The notes beneath the pieces were generated by a model. The model was not told the origin of the DNA and did not search any database. It saw nothing but the letters and a program-made list of their open reading frames with translations. 64,000 nt of DNA from Nezara viridula (lineage: Eukaryota; Arthropoda; Insecta; Hemiptera; Pentatomidae). Positions 34,251-45,365 of the stretch are shown in pieces (within the stretch, counting starts at the first letter, position 1; each line of letters opens with the position of its first letter). Made by a program: the position numbers and the translations under genes. The DNA lies in NCBI GenBank assembly GCA_928085145.1, contig OV725082.1:25019474-25083473 (forward strand). The letters run 5' to 3'.

Positions 34251-35954
34251 AATTTAAATAAAATATAACGTTTAGATAAATTGAACTAAACAAGGTGGGA
34301 CAGCTACTCATTTTTTATAAATTGTTTGTTGGAAGCAGAATTCAATTAAATCGATAAAAATTTAGTGACAAAACTAAATCTCCTTTTTCTTTTTAAAGTA
34401 ATGACGTATCTATAGCGATATGTGTCCTATATCTTCAACATTTTTTTGTTTTGTGAGTAAACACTCACGTTTAGTAATCCGTCCTTCATCAGGAAATATG
34501 AGATTAATTTTTATCGGAAACTCAACCAACACTAGCTTCAAAAATAATGATACAAATTCATTGATACAACACATATTAAAAATGTATACATGTTTTTTTT
34601 TTAATTTGCTATTATTTATTTATTATTCGATTTTAGGATAACATATTCCTCTAAAATTTTCCAAACAAGTAAACATTTAGTCTTATGATAAAAAAGTTTG
34701 TTTAACATGGTTGTTCATTAAATATTTCTGCGTAACTTATTATCATACTCATGAGCTAAAGATTTTTCAATTGTATTTTACAAAACGATAAAAAAAGTTT
34801 TTTATTAATTGTGCAATATTTAGCAAACGAAAATTTTACTATTTATTGATTTATTTTTAAAAAATATATTTATTTTTTCTTATTTACATAAGTTTCTTTT
34901 TTCTAGGTTCAGTCACGTAATTTTATAAAGGTATTCATTATTGTTATTATTATTATTATTGAGTTTCATGATCGCATTTTTTAAAAATTCTATATCTTCT
35001 TGGCAATGTTCTTCAAATTCAAAATACTATGAAACTTATTTCTCGCACATAGGAATATTATGAAACTAACGTTTTTTTTTTTCATATCCTTTAATTTATT
35101 GTGAAAATATTTACACATCTTACAAGATTTAAATATTATATTTAAATATGTTTATGTGTTAATTTGTATTTTGTAAATAAAATCGTGGGAAAAGGAAAAC
35201 ATATTTTTCAAAGACCAATTTTGATAAGTTTTATAGTTAATAGAAAACAAAAGAGGCTATATTTCAATATAGCTCTTTTTGTTAAGTTAAATGTTTATAT
35301 AGTAAGATATACTATTATTTTATCAGTGAGTTTAAAAACGAAAATTTTCTCGATATTCAATGAAATTTAATTCAAAATAAACCTTAAACTAACCCAGACA
35401 TATTTTAATAAAATAATTGTTTTAATTTTATTTGTTACAGCTGGCTGTAAGAGGTTCCTATATTAGATAATTAACGTTGGCTGTGCTTATAAAAATACTA
35501 AGGTAATGTAAATTAGAGATAAGCAAGGGTTAGCTCATATTATAGGTACATAACAGTATAGTACATACTTTCGTTGTAGAATATAGAATAAAACAGAATA
35601 TTAATTTATTTATCTATGGGGGAGTTCCCGATAGAAATAGTTCGTTGTAGGTATTAAGAAATTGTTTATGGAATAGTACCTAATAGTTCGAAAGATGACA
35701 TTTTGAGAAAATATATACAACTGTACCTTTTTTTATATTCCTTTCTTGTTTTTATCTGGTTGCTAGGCAACTCGGTGCTACACACGCTTTAGTCCACTGG
35801 GCCACGTCGTCCCCACATACAGATATACTTATTAATCACATCTCTTTATTATGATCTCTTATTATCATACTTAATTTCATTTATAGATATATACTAGAGG
35901 GGTAACCTCTGTCCATCTAATGGCAGAACAACCCTTATTTTATAGATTATTGAA
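34251..35954. other. AT-rich stretch, no gene seen
   Basis: Includes an (ATT)n microsatellite at about 34936-34960 and chance frames at 34420-34641 and 35164-35370. Confidence 0.5.
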
Positions 35955-35962
35955 CTGTTCAT

Positions 35963-36336
35963 TAGTGTCCCCCAAAATCGGTCTTGGTCTTGCACATTGC
36001 AAGATCGAGACCAAGGCCGCCTATCTGCTGCAAGGAATCGGAAAAAAAATCGATTTTTTGATTAAAAATTAAGGCAATACAGTTATTAATACTTGACAAT
36101 CTTAGTTACTATATGTAAATAATTGGTATAACCAATATAATTATACATTTAACTCCTCTAATTTTTTATTCGGGCTTAGTTAGGCTTCTCCTATATAAAA
36201 AAGACAGTAATATCTAACTAATAAAGCTAATAAGTAACTGCAACCATTGCGAGACTCTTGCGCTAGACCAAGACCATAACCAATACTGAGTTTGCAAGAC
36301 CAAGACTCATCTCAGTCTCGCATTTGGGCAACACTA
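35963..36336. mobile_element. Complete hAT-type MITE, 374 bp, with 8-bp target duplication
   Basis: The left end TAGTGTCCCCCAAAATCGG and the right end, read in reverse, TAGTGTTGCCCAAATGCGAG form terminal inverted repeats of the hAT type (C/TAGTGTTGCC). Flanking 8-base sequences CTGTTCAT (35955-35962) and ATGTTCAT (36337-36344) differ at one base and are the expected 8-bp target duplication. The subterminal regions repeat CTTGGTCTTG and GACCAAGACC on both sides. There is no coding sequence. Related copies lie at 24.84-25.83 kb and 49.81-50.08 kb. It would need a hAT transposase from elsewhere. Confidence 0.8.
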
Positions 36337-36590
36337 ATGTTCATTGAATTGTACTACTCCGTATAATGAGAACTTCTAGCCCTAATGTTTATAGCCCTCC
36401 AGCAGTGGCTGATTGTATTATTATTTAATAAACAGATTAAAAATGAAAAAAAAAATGAACTCCGTATAACTGTAATTTACATGAATTCTGTAGTTCAGAT
36501 TGTAAGCAGAAAAAAATATTCACATCTTTATGCTAGAATTTTAATTTATTAAGATTAAAAAATATAATATTACACGATCACTGAAAACTT

Positions 36591-36592
<2 letters not shown>
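36337..36592. other. No gene seen
   Basis: AT-rich flank of the MITE. Confidence 0.5.
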
Positions 36593-36664
<72 letters not shown>

Positions 36665-36668
36665 TAAT
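36593..36668. repeat. (TA)n microsatellite
   Basis: About 75 bases of nearly pure TA. Confidence 0.97.
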
Positions 36669-39600
36669 TGACAATTGGTTAAATAAATAAAAACTACTAT
36701 AAAATGTGTTGAACGTCTGCATTTTATATTTTAAAAATATCATTTTTTTATGCTCTAAAAAATTTTTATTTTTAACATTTTATCACATTTTTTAAAGGAT
36801 TTTTGCTAATTTTCAAGCCAAAGAATAACATAAGACAATAAGTGTCTTTGAAGTTAAAATTACTGCAAAACGGTTTTTTATTTTTATTTTAAATAATTCT
36901 AAAAATATTTTTGTTTTAAAGGATAGTAATGGAACATCTTTTAAAAGCAGTGATGAGTAACTCCATACCTACAAATAATTTTATTTCCCAATCTCATCTC
37001 TTTTTATTTTAGGATTATAAATACTAACGACAAATAGGCAAACCTTATTGCGTAATTAAGCTGATTCATTTTATATGTAAATAATTTTTTATGCATATTT
37101 TATGCTCTTAAATTCATGAAAATCCGCTTTCTATTTTTAAGTTAATGCATTTATTCATTTCATCAGAGGCTGCGAACAGCTCCGGTCTGGTGTTTACTAA
37201 GAAGTCTGTCTGAAGTTGATTCAAGTTTTTTTGCAGTTAAAATCATTTGATGACCTAACTCCTGCTTCATGTCATCATCTAATGTGATGTCATCGTTAGG
37301 AATTCGTGAAGAAGGTACCACGGCCAAAAAATTTTCAGTCATTTAGCCAATTCTTGGAAAATTGCATCAACATTATATTCGCTTTTAAATTATTTGTCGA
37401 GTAGATTTATATTTATTTACTCACTGTATATATATACATATATAACTTAAGTTCACATTAAAGAACAGAAATAAAACAAGAGGGACAGCTGAAATAACAC
37501 GCAAGACTGTAGTATACAGACTGATCCATTCATCTCCTTGCTCCTTAATATATATACATCTAACAGCTGTTATATAAACCTAACAACTGTTACTCCGGTC
37601 CCTAACTTATATGTTTCTATCTTATGTGTTTCTTAACTTAATGTTTCTAGTCCTAAAATTTACGTTAAAAAACATCTACTGATTTCTTCAATTACTCTCA
37701 TGAAAACGTAAATATCAGTATCAGGAACATTATGTTTGTCACTTATAAATTCGGATCTATTCCTATGACAGAGATCTAACCGAAAAACATAGTTCATAGT
37801 CACTTTACATTAAACATATTTGAAAATATTTAATTCCTAATTCTTCTATTTTATAAATAAAAAGTTTATTTAGGCAATTAAATTTATTTAATACATTCCA
37901 AATCAGATAAAACATGAAATAACAGTGCAACTAATAATTATGGTAATTTTTGCTGAAAACAAAGGATTTCCCTATTTTCCTTTCTCGATAGACCTCTCTA
38001 TATCCTGCTTCAAAAAAAAGATAGACCCAATGTGCAACTTCAGTAGCATTAAAAAATAAAGAGATTTTCATGATAATAAATCTCCATCGTCCACTTCATA
38101 TCATGCCAAACTGCATTTGACTCTCTTTCAGCACCAACTTGAACTATTCTGTTCATCTATCTTTTATATATTCATTTAGCTATATAATTAATACTGGTCC
38201 TTTTTTTTTCTTTTCCAAAATTTTGGCACTTCCTTTCTCGTTCACTTAATGTCTTTTTTCCAATTTTTGGATTCAATTAACAATCGGTTCCGGTACCTAG
38301 AAGAACTTATAACTTCGACCTTTCCATGTTTCTTTGTGCAGAGAGAATAATGCATCCAATATTAAAATTTCCTATTTTTACATGATATGGTCCAACTTCC
38401 GAACAATTTATTCCGCAATTTCTAAACAATATGTTTTACTAAACAACCCGGCAACGATACATTATATGTAGTTCAGATAAGGTATATATTATTTTAGTTT
38501 ATAAAACAGGTATTAATATGACTCATTTCCTGGGAAGTATATACAATTTAAATTGCTTATAAGAATTAACAAATATACAAAACAAAGTGTTAAATTTCCA
38601 ACGTTAAATAAAAAATTCAAGATATTCAGAAAAGTAATTTTTAATTAAGTTTAATTATTATAATTATATCATATTTACAATAGAGGTCTTCTTAAACGAC
38701 CTTTGTAAAGAAAAAAGGAAGTTAAATTAAAAAATTAATAAAATAATATATTTAAAAAAAGAAATGTTTAATTTTTTTTTACTATTAAATGATTGCATTA
38801 ATAGTTAAACGTTAATAAAACCAATATAATGTATCAAAAACGTTATTATATTACAATAACTGAATGGTGTGGTAGAGACCTGTATGCATCTACGCCAGTA
38901 CCGCTTTTCTGCCACTTATGTGCATTTTCTACGGAACTGCTTCAAATATTTTAAAAAGTAATTAGTGTTTTAGAAAGAAAAATATATTTTCCAGATGTTT
39001 TATTTCAGTACGTTTTGCATTATTGATATCCGTGTGGTTACAAACGACGCTTGATTTTCAACTTGAAAATTTTTTTGTTAAAAAATTGACTTTACTGGTG
39101 GTTTTTATTGCCTATCCAATTATTTTTTAATATTTGTTCACGTTTTATTATTTTCTGGCTATTGAGCTTTAATAAAAGACCAACTATGAGGAAATTGAGC
39201 CAAGTGCTGGTTCTCAGTTACCAGAAAACTAAATAAAGTCAAAGTCGTCAATCGGTCATGTTTGGATGCCATTTTAGGGCAGTGCGTTAATTTTTTTTTT
39301 TTGTATGAACATTGGCTTTTTCTTAATAAACAGTCACGAGGAATACAACGATATGCAATTTATAGTTATGTGAAGGGGGGGGGGATAGTGCACGGTACTG
39401 TAAGAGATATATATGAAAGTTCAACAAGGTCAAAAATAACATATAACTGGCATCCAAACTTGTTTAATTCATTAATTTTTATTAAAAATATATTTATGTT
39501 ATCCTGTTGACCTTGCAGATCTTTCGCAACTTCAACCAAACCGTTTTACCATTTAGTATCATGTTATATTTTATCTTTCTATCTGATTTTGTATTAGTTG

Positions 39601-39769
39601 CGTGTTTGAATCTGTCAGCGTTTTTATTTCAGCAATATCCATTTTAATCTATTTGACTGCCTATCGATAATTTCTGATTGGTAGTATAGATATAACGAAC
39701 ATAGGTTTTACCTTCACAAGGTTTATTATTATTGAATATTTAATAGGCGACCGTTGCATTATAAAGGAA
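36669..39769. other. 3-kb AT-rich stretch, no gene seen
   Basis: No supported feature. A run of nine or more G at 39375-39385 stands out, and a chance frame at 39262-39510 spans it. Confidence 0.5.
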
Positions 39770-39829
39770 GGAGATGGTCCGGGGTGGCGGTCATAAAAGG
39801 CTAAATAGTGGTAAAACTATTTTATTGAA

Positions 39830-39871
39830 AGCCGACGTTTCGACCCAACTTTGCAAGTCTTCTTGAGGGCT
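39830..39871 (-). ncRNA. Hammerhead-like motif in the left arm
   Basis: On the minus strand AGCC is followed by CTCAAGA (consensus CUGANGA; the G is C here), then GACTT and GGGTC able to pair as stem II, then GAAAC, GTC and GGCT. AGCC and GGCT pair as stem I, and GTC is a canonical cleavage triplet just before it. The G-to-C change hits an essential core base, so this copy should be inactive. All other hammerhead elements are in the right order. Confidence 0.5.
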
Positions 39872-40511
39872 AGAACGGACAAGATACAAAAAGATAGAGA
39901 ATTGTGGCAGAATTGTGTTACATAATATTTAGACAAAATTTATAAACAATGTGAATAAGCTTATTAAAATTATAAACAGTAAGTACATTAAAATAAGCAC
40001 TAAATTAATTATAAACAGTAAAGTATTTTTCCATTCTATCCACCCATATCTTCAAATTTTAAATACTGTAATTTCCTTGGTTTTTCTCCATTATCCTTAC
40101 CCTTGGTTTTCCAGTTGTAAGGGAAACTCCTAGCTGAACACACCTGTAAATCTCTAATTTTATTCTTCCATTTTATTTACTTATTTATTTAATTTTTGGT
40201 TTTCTTTTATTTCTCCACATTCCTTTAATATTTCATATTATTTCATATTATATCATTTTTCCTTTTCTTTCAATCTCTCCTGTGGATCTGTAGAAGTATA
40301 TTCACATTTGCATTTATTATATATTACACTACAAAAATTGTTAGCATCTATTTACTTCAGTTTAAGATCTTGTTACTTAGCTTACTTTGTTCTTATTTTA
40401 ATGTGCTTACTGTTTATGATTTTAATAAGCTTATTCACATTGTTTATAATTTTTTTTCTAAATATTATGTAACTGCCACAATGCTCTATCTTTTTGTATC
40501 TTGTCCATTCT

Positions 40512-40540
40512 AGCCCTGAAGAAGACCTGCAAAGTCGGCT
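40512..40540 (+). ncRNA. Hammerhead-like motif in the right arm, internally deleted
   Basis: AGCC, an intact CTGAAGA (40516-40522), GACCTGCAAAGTC, then directly GGCT. Compared with the other copies, 13 bases with GAAAC and the cleavage triplet are missing, apparently lost between short GTCGG direct repeats. The two arms thus carry different lesions. Confidence 0.45.
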
Positions 40541-40596
40541 TTCAATAAAATAGTTTATCACTATTCAGCCTATTTATGACCCCGGACCATCTCCTT

Positions 40597-40715
40597 GGTT
40601 TATTATTATTATTTTTAAAATATTTACTGGGAAAAACGTCTAACAAATTTAATAGAATAAATCTTACTTTGAAAAATTCATCATCACTAATTTGAAAACG
40701 ACAAATAAAAATAAA
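40597..40715. other. No gene seen
   Basis: AT-rich spacer. Confidence 0.4.
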
Positions 40716-40930
40716 CCGATCGGGTCAATGCGTAAGCAAAACACGCCATTCTCGGCAACCTGATAAATTAAAGATTGCGAGTTCGGGCCCCGGTGTCAGA
40801 TGATTTTAACTGATTCATTAATTACCCACCCTCTTCCATGGCCAGGAAAAAGTGCCTTATATTCGAAATGGCTAGGTGGGGGAGGGAGGAGGAATTTTTA
40901 AGAAAGATTGATAACAAATAGGCACTGGAT
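40716..40930 (+). mobile_element. Candidate SINE with tRNA-like head
   Basis: GGGTCAATGCGTAAGC resembles an A-box region, and GAGTTCGGGCCCCGG (about 40778-40793) a B box/T arm. The body has CCACCCTCTTCCATGGCCAG, of which CCTCTTCCATGG recurs at 53.35 kb beside GGGCCGGGACAACC. The GC content is well above the flanks. Acceptor pairing is absent. Confidence 0.35.
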
Positions 40931-41159
40931 ATAAGAAAACTGTAGATTAAAAATAGAAATTGGCTATTGTTTATTGATTTGTATAAACATTTTCAGGGGT
41001 ATTGACTTTTTTAAATATAAATTGGATGTGAGATACTATACAATTTAAATTCATGTATATATGAAAAATTAAATTTAAAATTATATACCTGTTAATGTTC
41101 TTTGTAAATGTACCTCGAATCACAAAATTGAAATTTCAACTTCTGTTGATATTATGCGA

Positions 41160-41620
41160 TTTTATTTTTATCCTTCAACATCAACCGGTACCTGGTCAAA
41201 GGCTGTTAACAATCACCAGATGGTCCGATTAAAGTAAAGGATGGCATCCAGCAGTACCTCTTCCCTGGCTTGAATCAATTACCACGGTTTGTCAAGGAAG
41301 GAGGTCTCTCATCCAACACCTTACCAATCCCCTCCTCGTATTCATGGGCATGTCAGTTAAAGAAATATCTCTGATTAGTATGTTAGTATGTCCGTGTAAA
41401 TTATTGTGAAATCGTTTGTAAAGAGTTCTTATTTGTAGGTCAACTGTAGGTTGGAGGAAGTCTATATGAAAGGTTTTGTTTGACACGTACCAAGTTGCTT
41501 TAGTTATAAGTTGTAACATTGTTTATTGAAAAATTTGTATAAGTGGGTCTTATTAGCTATACCTTATGTCTGTGAGGAGTAACTCCATATTGGCTTAAGT
41601 AAGTATAGGTATGTATTTAG
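41160..41620 (-). pseudogene. LINE-A reverse transcriptase C-terminus and 3' UTR
   Basis: A minus-strand open frame (41519 down to 41292) reads MLQLITKATWYVSNKTFHID, then LQIRTLYKRFHNNLHGHTN and VRCWMRDLLP before the stop. It is one of the better-kept LINE-A ends. The upstream part to about 41620 continues with remains of the PIWTYG/IQTFQNK block in other frames. The 3' UTR (41160-41290) includes the GATGGCATCCAGCAGTACCTC block on the plus strand. The frame is 5'-truncated and lacks YADD. Confidence 0.75.
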
Positions 41621-42675
41621 GTCCTGTCTCAGTTCTCATTTAATTTATTATCAGTTCATTATTAACAAAAAACAAAATACCTACCAGTGAAATGTAATAA
41701 AACCGGGTATTTCATATAGAAAATAAAATGATAATAAAAAATCTACCAAAATTATATTATAAAAGTTTACATTAGCCTATCTAAGAAAAAATAACAAATA
41801 GAAATAATGAATTTATCCTTGAAGCCATGACTAAAAATGGATAACTATCTTACGAACCTTCGAATCTACTGACCAGGCAACCGTGGATGGGAATTGGGTA
41901 ATTATATTTTTTGTTCGTTTGATCTTCCTCATGATAGATATTAATAACGTAATGGGCGATAAAAAAGGAAGTATCGTGTGGGTCACACAGCTCCGATTTC
42001 ACTCACAAAACATCAGTAAACGGTTGTATAATTTTTTTTTTAATTTCACATGAAATTGCAATATGATTGAAAAAAAAAAGAATAAGGCACAACAGAAAAG
42101 AGTTATCTACGTAAGAAAATAGAAATTTTGAATATTAACATCGATGCTGCAACAAAAACCTATTTTTTAACAAATAGTTTTTGATGATTGATGAAGAGAG
42201 AAAAATACTTTATTTAAAGCAGTGCTGCCCTACTATATAGGGTTTCTCGATACACAGCATACTCATCAACCTTTTTGTTTTTTGGTCATAGCATTTAATT
42301 ATACTTGATCATATTTTTATATATAGGGTTCAATTCTTTTTCATATTACACGGCACAAACAATATCAATACAATAATATACTAATACACACGATTACAAT
42401 TATACAATATATGATATATACCGATACAAGACAATCTCTGAAATTTATAGGGATAAAAAGAAAAAAAAAAATTGTATTCGAATGCCAAAGTTTTAAAACC
42501 AGAAAATTAGAACGCACATACAGCAAGTAACATAGTTCTATGAACATAGACAAAAAGATATGGTCACTTAAATAATTTAAAATTGAATAAATAAATAAAT
42601 AACAATAATAACTCCTTAACATCATTTCAAAAGATAATTATAATAAATAAAGAGAAGCCTTTTCCATATCTCCTA
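41621..42675. other. AT-rich stretch, no gene seen
   Basis: A minus-strand frame at 42365-42625 is Tyr/Ile/Phe-rich and looks like noise. Confidence 0.5.
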
Positions 42676-42679
42676 TTTT

Positions 42680-42985
42680 TTTTCAGACTAGTTTCTGCAA
42701 GGCTATTTCTTTCCAGTTATCTGCATGTGACTTTATTGAATTTTTGTTGATTCGATCTATCCATCTGGTTTTAGGCCTTCCACGCGTTTCATTACCTATT
42801 GTTGAGGCTTTAATTGTTGTTTTAAGGCTTCCAGATTGATTGCTCTGAGCTACATGACCGACCCATCTAAACCTCCTTGCCTTCATATCATAAAATATTG
42901 ATTGAATAGTTTCTGCAAGCAGCTCTTTATGGGTCATTCTCCTCAATGTGTTAGTATCCCAGATCGCTCCGGTTATGCTAATAAG
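42680..42985 (-). pseudogene. LINE-D (RTE-like) C-terminal fragment
   Basis: The open frame 42946-42683 reads LLAETIQSIFYDMKARRFRW, VGHVAQSNQSGSL, then RGRPKTRWIDRINKNSI and ADNWKEIALQKL. This is the standard ending of RTE-like endonuclease/reverse transcriptases (RRFRWVGHV... GRP..RW.D ... NW...A). It is the best-kept example here, but only the last 90 or so residues are present. A short part of the preceding block lies at 42947-42985 (ERSGIL/NTLR in another codon phase). Confidence 0.75.
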
Positions 42986-43079
42986 AAAGTAAATATAATA
43001 TTTATGATATTACAACTTAAATATATTTATTAAATTTACAAAACTGGAACTTACTTTGGAGAATAATGAAAAAAAAACT
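42986..43079. other. No gene seen
   Basis: AT-rich spacer. Confidence 0.4.
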
Positions 43080-43620
43080 GCGCTTAAATCATGACAATTT
43101 ACAACACATAACATTTAAACTTCGATGAGACACATGCCCACCAGTTTATATCAGCGAGAACCAAATTCCTCAGAAGACGCTACGCTATCTTGGACTCATA
43201 TTCGACAGAAGAATGGTATGTCGAATTGAAAAGAAATATTTTAAACATGCGACTGAAAATACTATACTCTCTTTTTTTCCAAATCAAAATTGCAAAACTG
43301 ACAAACACATACATATCTACTTAAACCTTTTTGGACATAGACCATACAGATATTATAAGTATTACAGTAAAAATATTTACGACTAATAGCAGCAGCTCCC
43401 TGGTACGTAAACAACAAAACTTTATATAACGACTTACGACAACCGACTAACGGCCGACAGATACGAACGTTTTACACACGATTTTCACTGAAGAGGAGCT
43501 GGATGAGAGATCTCCTTCTCTGATTTAAGAAAACAAACTATGACCATGAAGGGGTGCCGCTGGGTGCTATTCTTCCTCATGCCTGTTATTCCATTAGCAT
43601 CTATATTCCCATCAAATATG
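43080..43620 (+). pseudogene. LINE-A reverse transcriptase C-terminal half
   Basis: The plus strand gives ENQIPQKTLRYLGLIFDRRM near 43150-43215 (the V.YLGL.FD..M.W block), then KHIHIYLNLFGHRPYRYY and remains of the WYVNNKTLY block. GCTGGATGAGAGATCTCC near 43498 encodes GWMRDL. The 3' UTR has GAAGGGGTGCCGCTGGGTGC. Stops and frameshifts are frequent. It extends further 5' than most LINE-A copies but still lacks YADD. Confidence 0.65.
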
Positions 43621-44415
43621 CCGAATGTCACTCTCATGAAAGGTGAATTTGAAGGTATGAAGAAAAAAAAAATTATCATATATTTAACGTTTGATTTCAT
43701 TTATAATACTTACACCTTATAACATAGAAATATATGATAACTAAATGCATAAATTATTTTTTTTTTATTCTTTTATTATATTTATAATTACCAATATAAC
43801 TACACTATTAATGATAAGTGTATATTGAACATAAACGTGATTCATTCACCTATGACGAATAAAATAATTCCTCTATAATAAATACTAGAGTAAAATAACA
43901 TTAATAATTTAATTTTTCCACTATGCGAACTAATCTTCTTTGGCATTTGAACCCAACATTTTCATTTTACTTGTATTTTTTTTTATGTTTAATTAAAGAA
44001 AAATAAAAGTATAATTAAACATAAAAAAAAAATGAGGTGAGTTTCTACATTTCTTAAAGTAGTCCATTTAATTCAAACCGACACCCCTGGCAATTAGAGC
44101 TGAGAAATGCAACCTTTCTCATCAGTCAAACCAGTCCCTCAATCTTGAATTTTAGACGAGTCGGAGGAATTTGAATAATATCCTTCGAGATTTATTGATT
44201 ATATGTTTGCATTATAATTCAGAAGTTGGTGTTGGTGTGGCTGTGTGTAGGTTCGCGAAATCATGTCACTTCGAATTTCGCTGCCGAAGCATCAGATTTA
44301 AGTGGACATATTTTTTTATTTTATGCAAGTTAACTTTATATATGTGTACCTAAATATATAAATTAAAACTGATTTAAATAAAAAAATAATTATTTTAATT
44401 TTTTTAAACTTTATT
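43621..44415. other. AT-rich stretch, no gene seen
   Basis: 44040-44330 is slightly GC-richer, without recognisable content. Confidence 0.45.
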
Positions 44416-44416
44416 T

Positions 44417-44830
44417 CTTCACTCACAATTAGCGGGTCTGCTACCGTTAAGAATAATGGTAATGACTTGATCGGCGTGAAGCAGAGGAGTGCCCAGTGGC
44501 ATCCCTTCCTTGACTTGATTTTAAAAGATTTTTTAGCGAGGAAATCCCTCCTCCAGCTTCTTTTGAGTCTCCATGAGTGGGTTAGTATATCCATGTAAGT
44601 TATCGTGAAATTTATTGTTTGTCCTTATCTGGTCGTTTACTGTTGGTATATTTAGATCTTTATGTAGAGTAATGTTTGTGACGAACCATGGAGCTTTAGT
44701 TATAGTCCTGAAAGTTTTTGTATGAAAAGTTCGCGTATGTGGATCTTTTTGGATGGCTGTCCCTTATATCTGTGAAACATTGGTCCAAATCGGCTTAAGT
44801 AAATAAGTTAATTTATTTAATTTTTGTCAA
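44417..44830 (-). pseudogene. LINE-A C-terminus and 3' UTR
   Basis: The minus strand reads THSWRLKRSWRRDFLAKKSF before the stop region. Upstream it has FHDNLHGYTNPLM and TKAPWFVTNITLHKDLN-like blocks in other frames. The 3' UTR keeps GGGATGCCACTGGGCACTCC and GCAGACCCGCTAATTGTGAG, then T runs (poly-A of the element) at about 44397-44415. Confidence 0.75.
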
Positions 44831-44859
44831 AGTTTTTTTATTTTTTTATTTTAGTCTTC

Positions 44860-45165
44860 ATTTCTTCATCCGCACCTGTCATGGTAGTGACAACTAGCAG
44901 ATTTGTTGTTAGGTAGAAAATGGCATGATAGGCATTACGAAGAACCCTCTTCTCTGGTCTGTTTACATCCTGAAATCAGGAAAGGAGATCTCTTATACAG
45001 CTTCTTGTCAGTCGCCTCCTGATGAGCATTTCAGCCGTTGCCATGTCGTTAATAAGTCCATTGTGATGTAGTTTAAGATGAAATCGGGATTAGAGAGTAC
45101 GTATGTGCTGGTCAATAGTTGGTTGTCTTAGGTCTTTATTAATTTAGTCAAAGATAAATTCATTT
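44860..45165 (-). pseudogene. LINE-A C-terminus and 3' UTR, second copy
   Basis: Another minus-strand LINE-A end begins about 30 bases after the previous one. INKDLRQPTIDQHIRTL precedes GDKKLYKRSPFLI-like remains of RRLKRSWMRDLL in a shifted frame. The 3' UTR block (CAGGTGCGGATGAAGAAATG on the minus strand) lies at 44866-44885. It is more decayed than its neighbour. Confidence 0.6.
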
Positions 45166-45365
45166 AATTTAATATGGCTGAAAACACTCTAAGGAAGCAC
45201 CAAAAAAAGCTGGATGAACGATTAAACTTATAAAGATTAAAAAAATCAGGACAGGAAGGAATGCCGACGGGTAATCCTCTCTATCACTCCACGCCGCTCA
45301 ACCCCGCTACAATTATTCTTCCAGCAGACTCCAGATGTGGGTGAAGAGATTAAGTAAAAATATTT
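45166..45365 (+). pseudogene. LINE-A C-terminal/3' UTR fragment, opposite orientation
   Basis: AGCACCAAAAAAAGCTGGATG encodes a mutated LKKSWM end, followed by the 3' UTR blocks GGAATGCCGACGGGTAATCC and GTGGGTGAAGAGATTAAGTA. It abuts the minus-strand copy head to head at about 45165. Confidence 0.6.

Larger units (their letters stand above)
39770..40596. mobile_element. Non-autonomous element with long inverted repeats (about 827 bp)
   Basis: The left arm (about 39770-40001) and right arm (about 40391-40596) are imperfect reverse complements over some 200-230 bases. From the outside in, both carry AAGGAGATGGTCCGGGGT, AAACTATTTTATTGAAAGCC, a hammerhead-like core, GGACAAGATACAAAAAGATA and CAATGTGAATAAGCTTATTA. 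The spacer (40002-40390) is pyrimidine-rich on the plus strand and has no open frame with a domain. The arms match the short hairpin at 14.75 kb. Similarity of the motif and the AATAAAATAG stretch to Penelope-like terminal repeats (which may lie in inverted orientation) makes a Penelope-derived origin possible; a foldback DNA transposon is the alternative. Confidence 0.8.
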
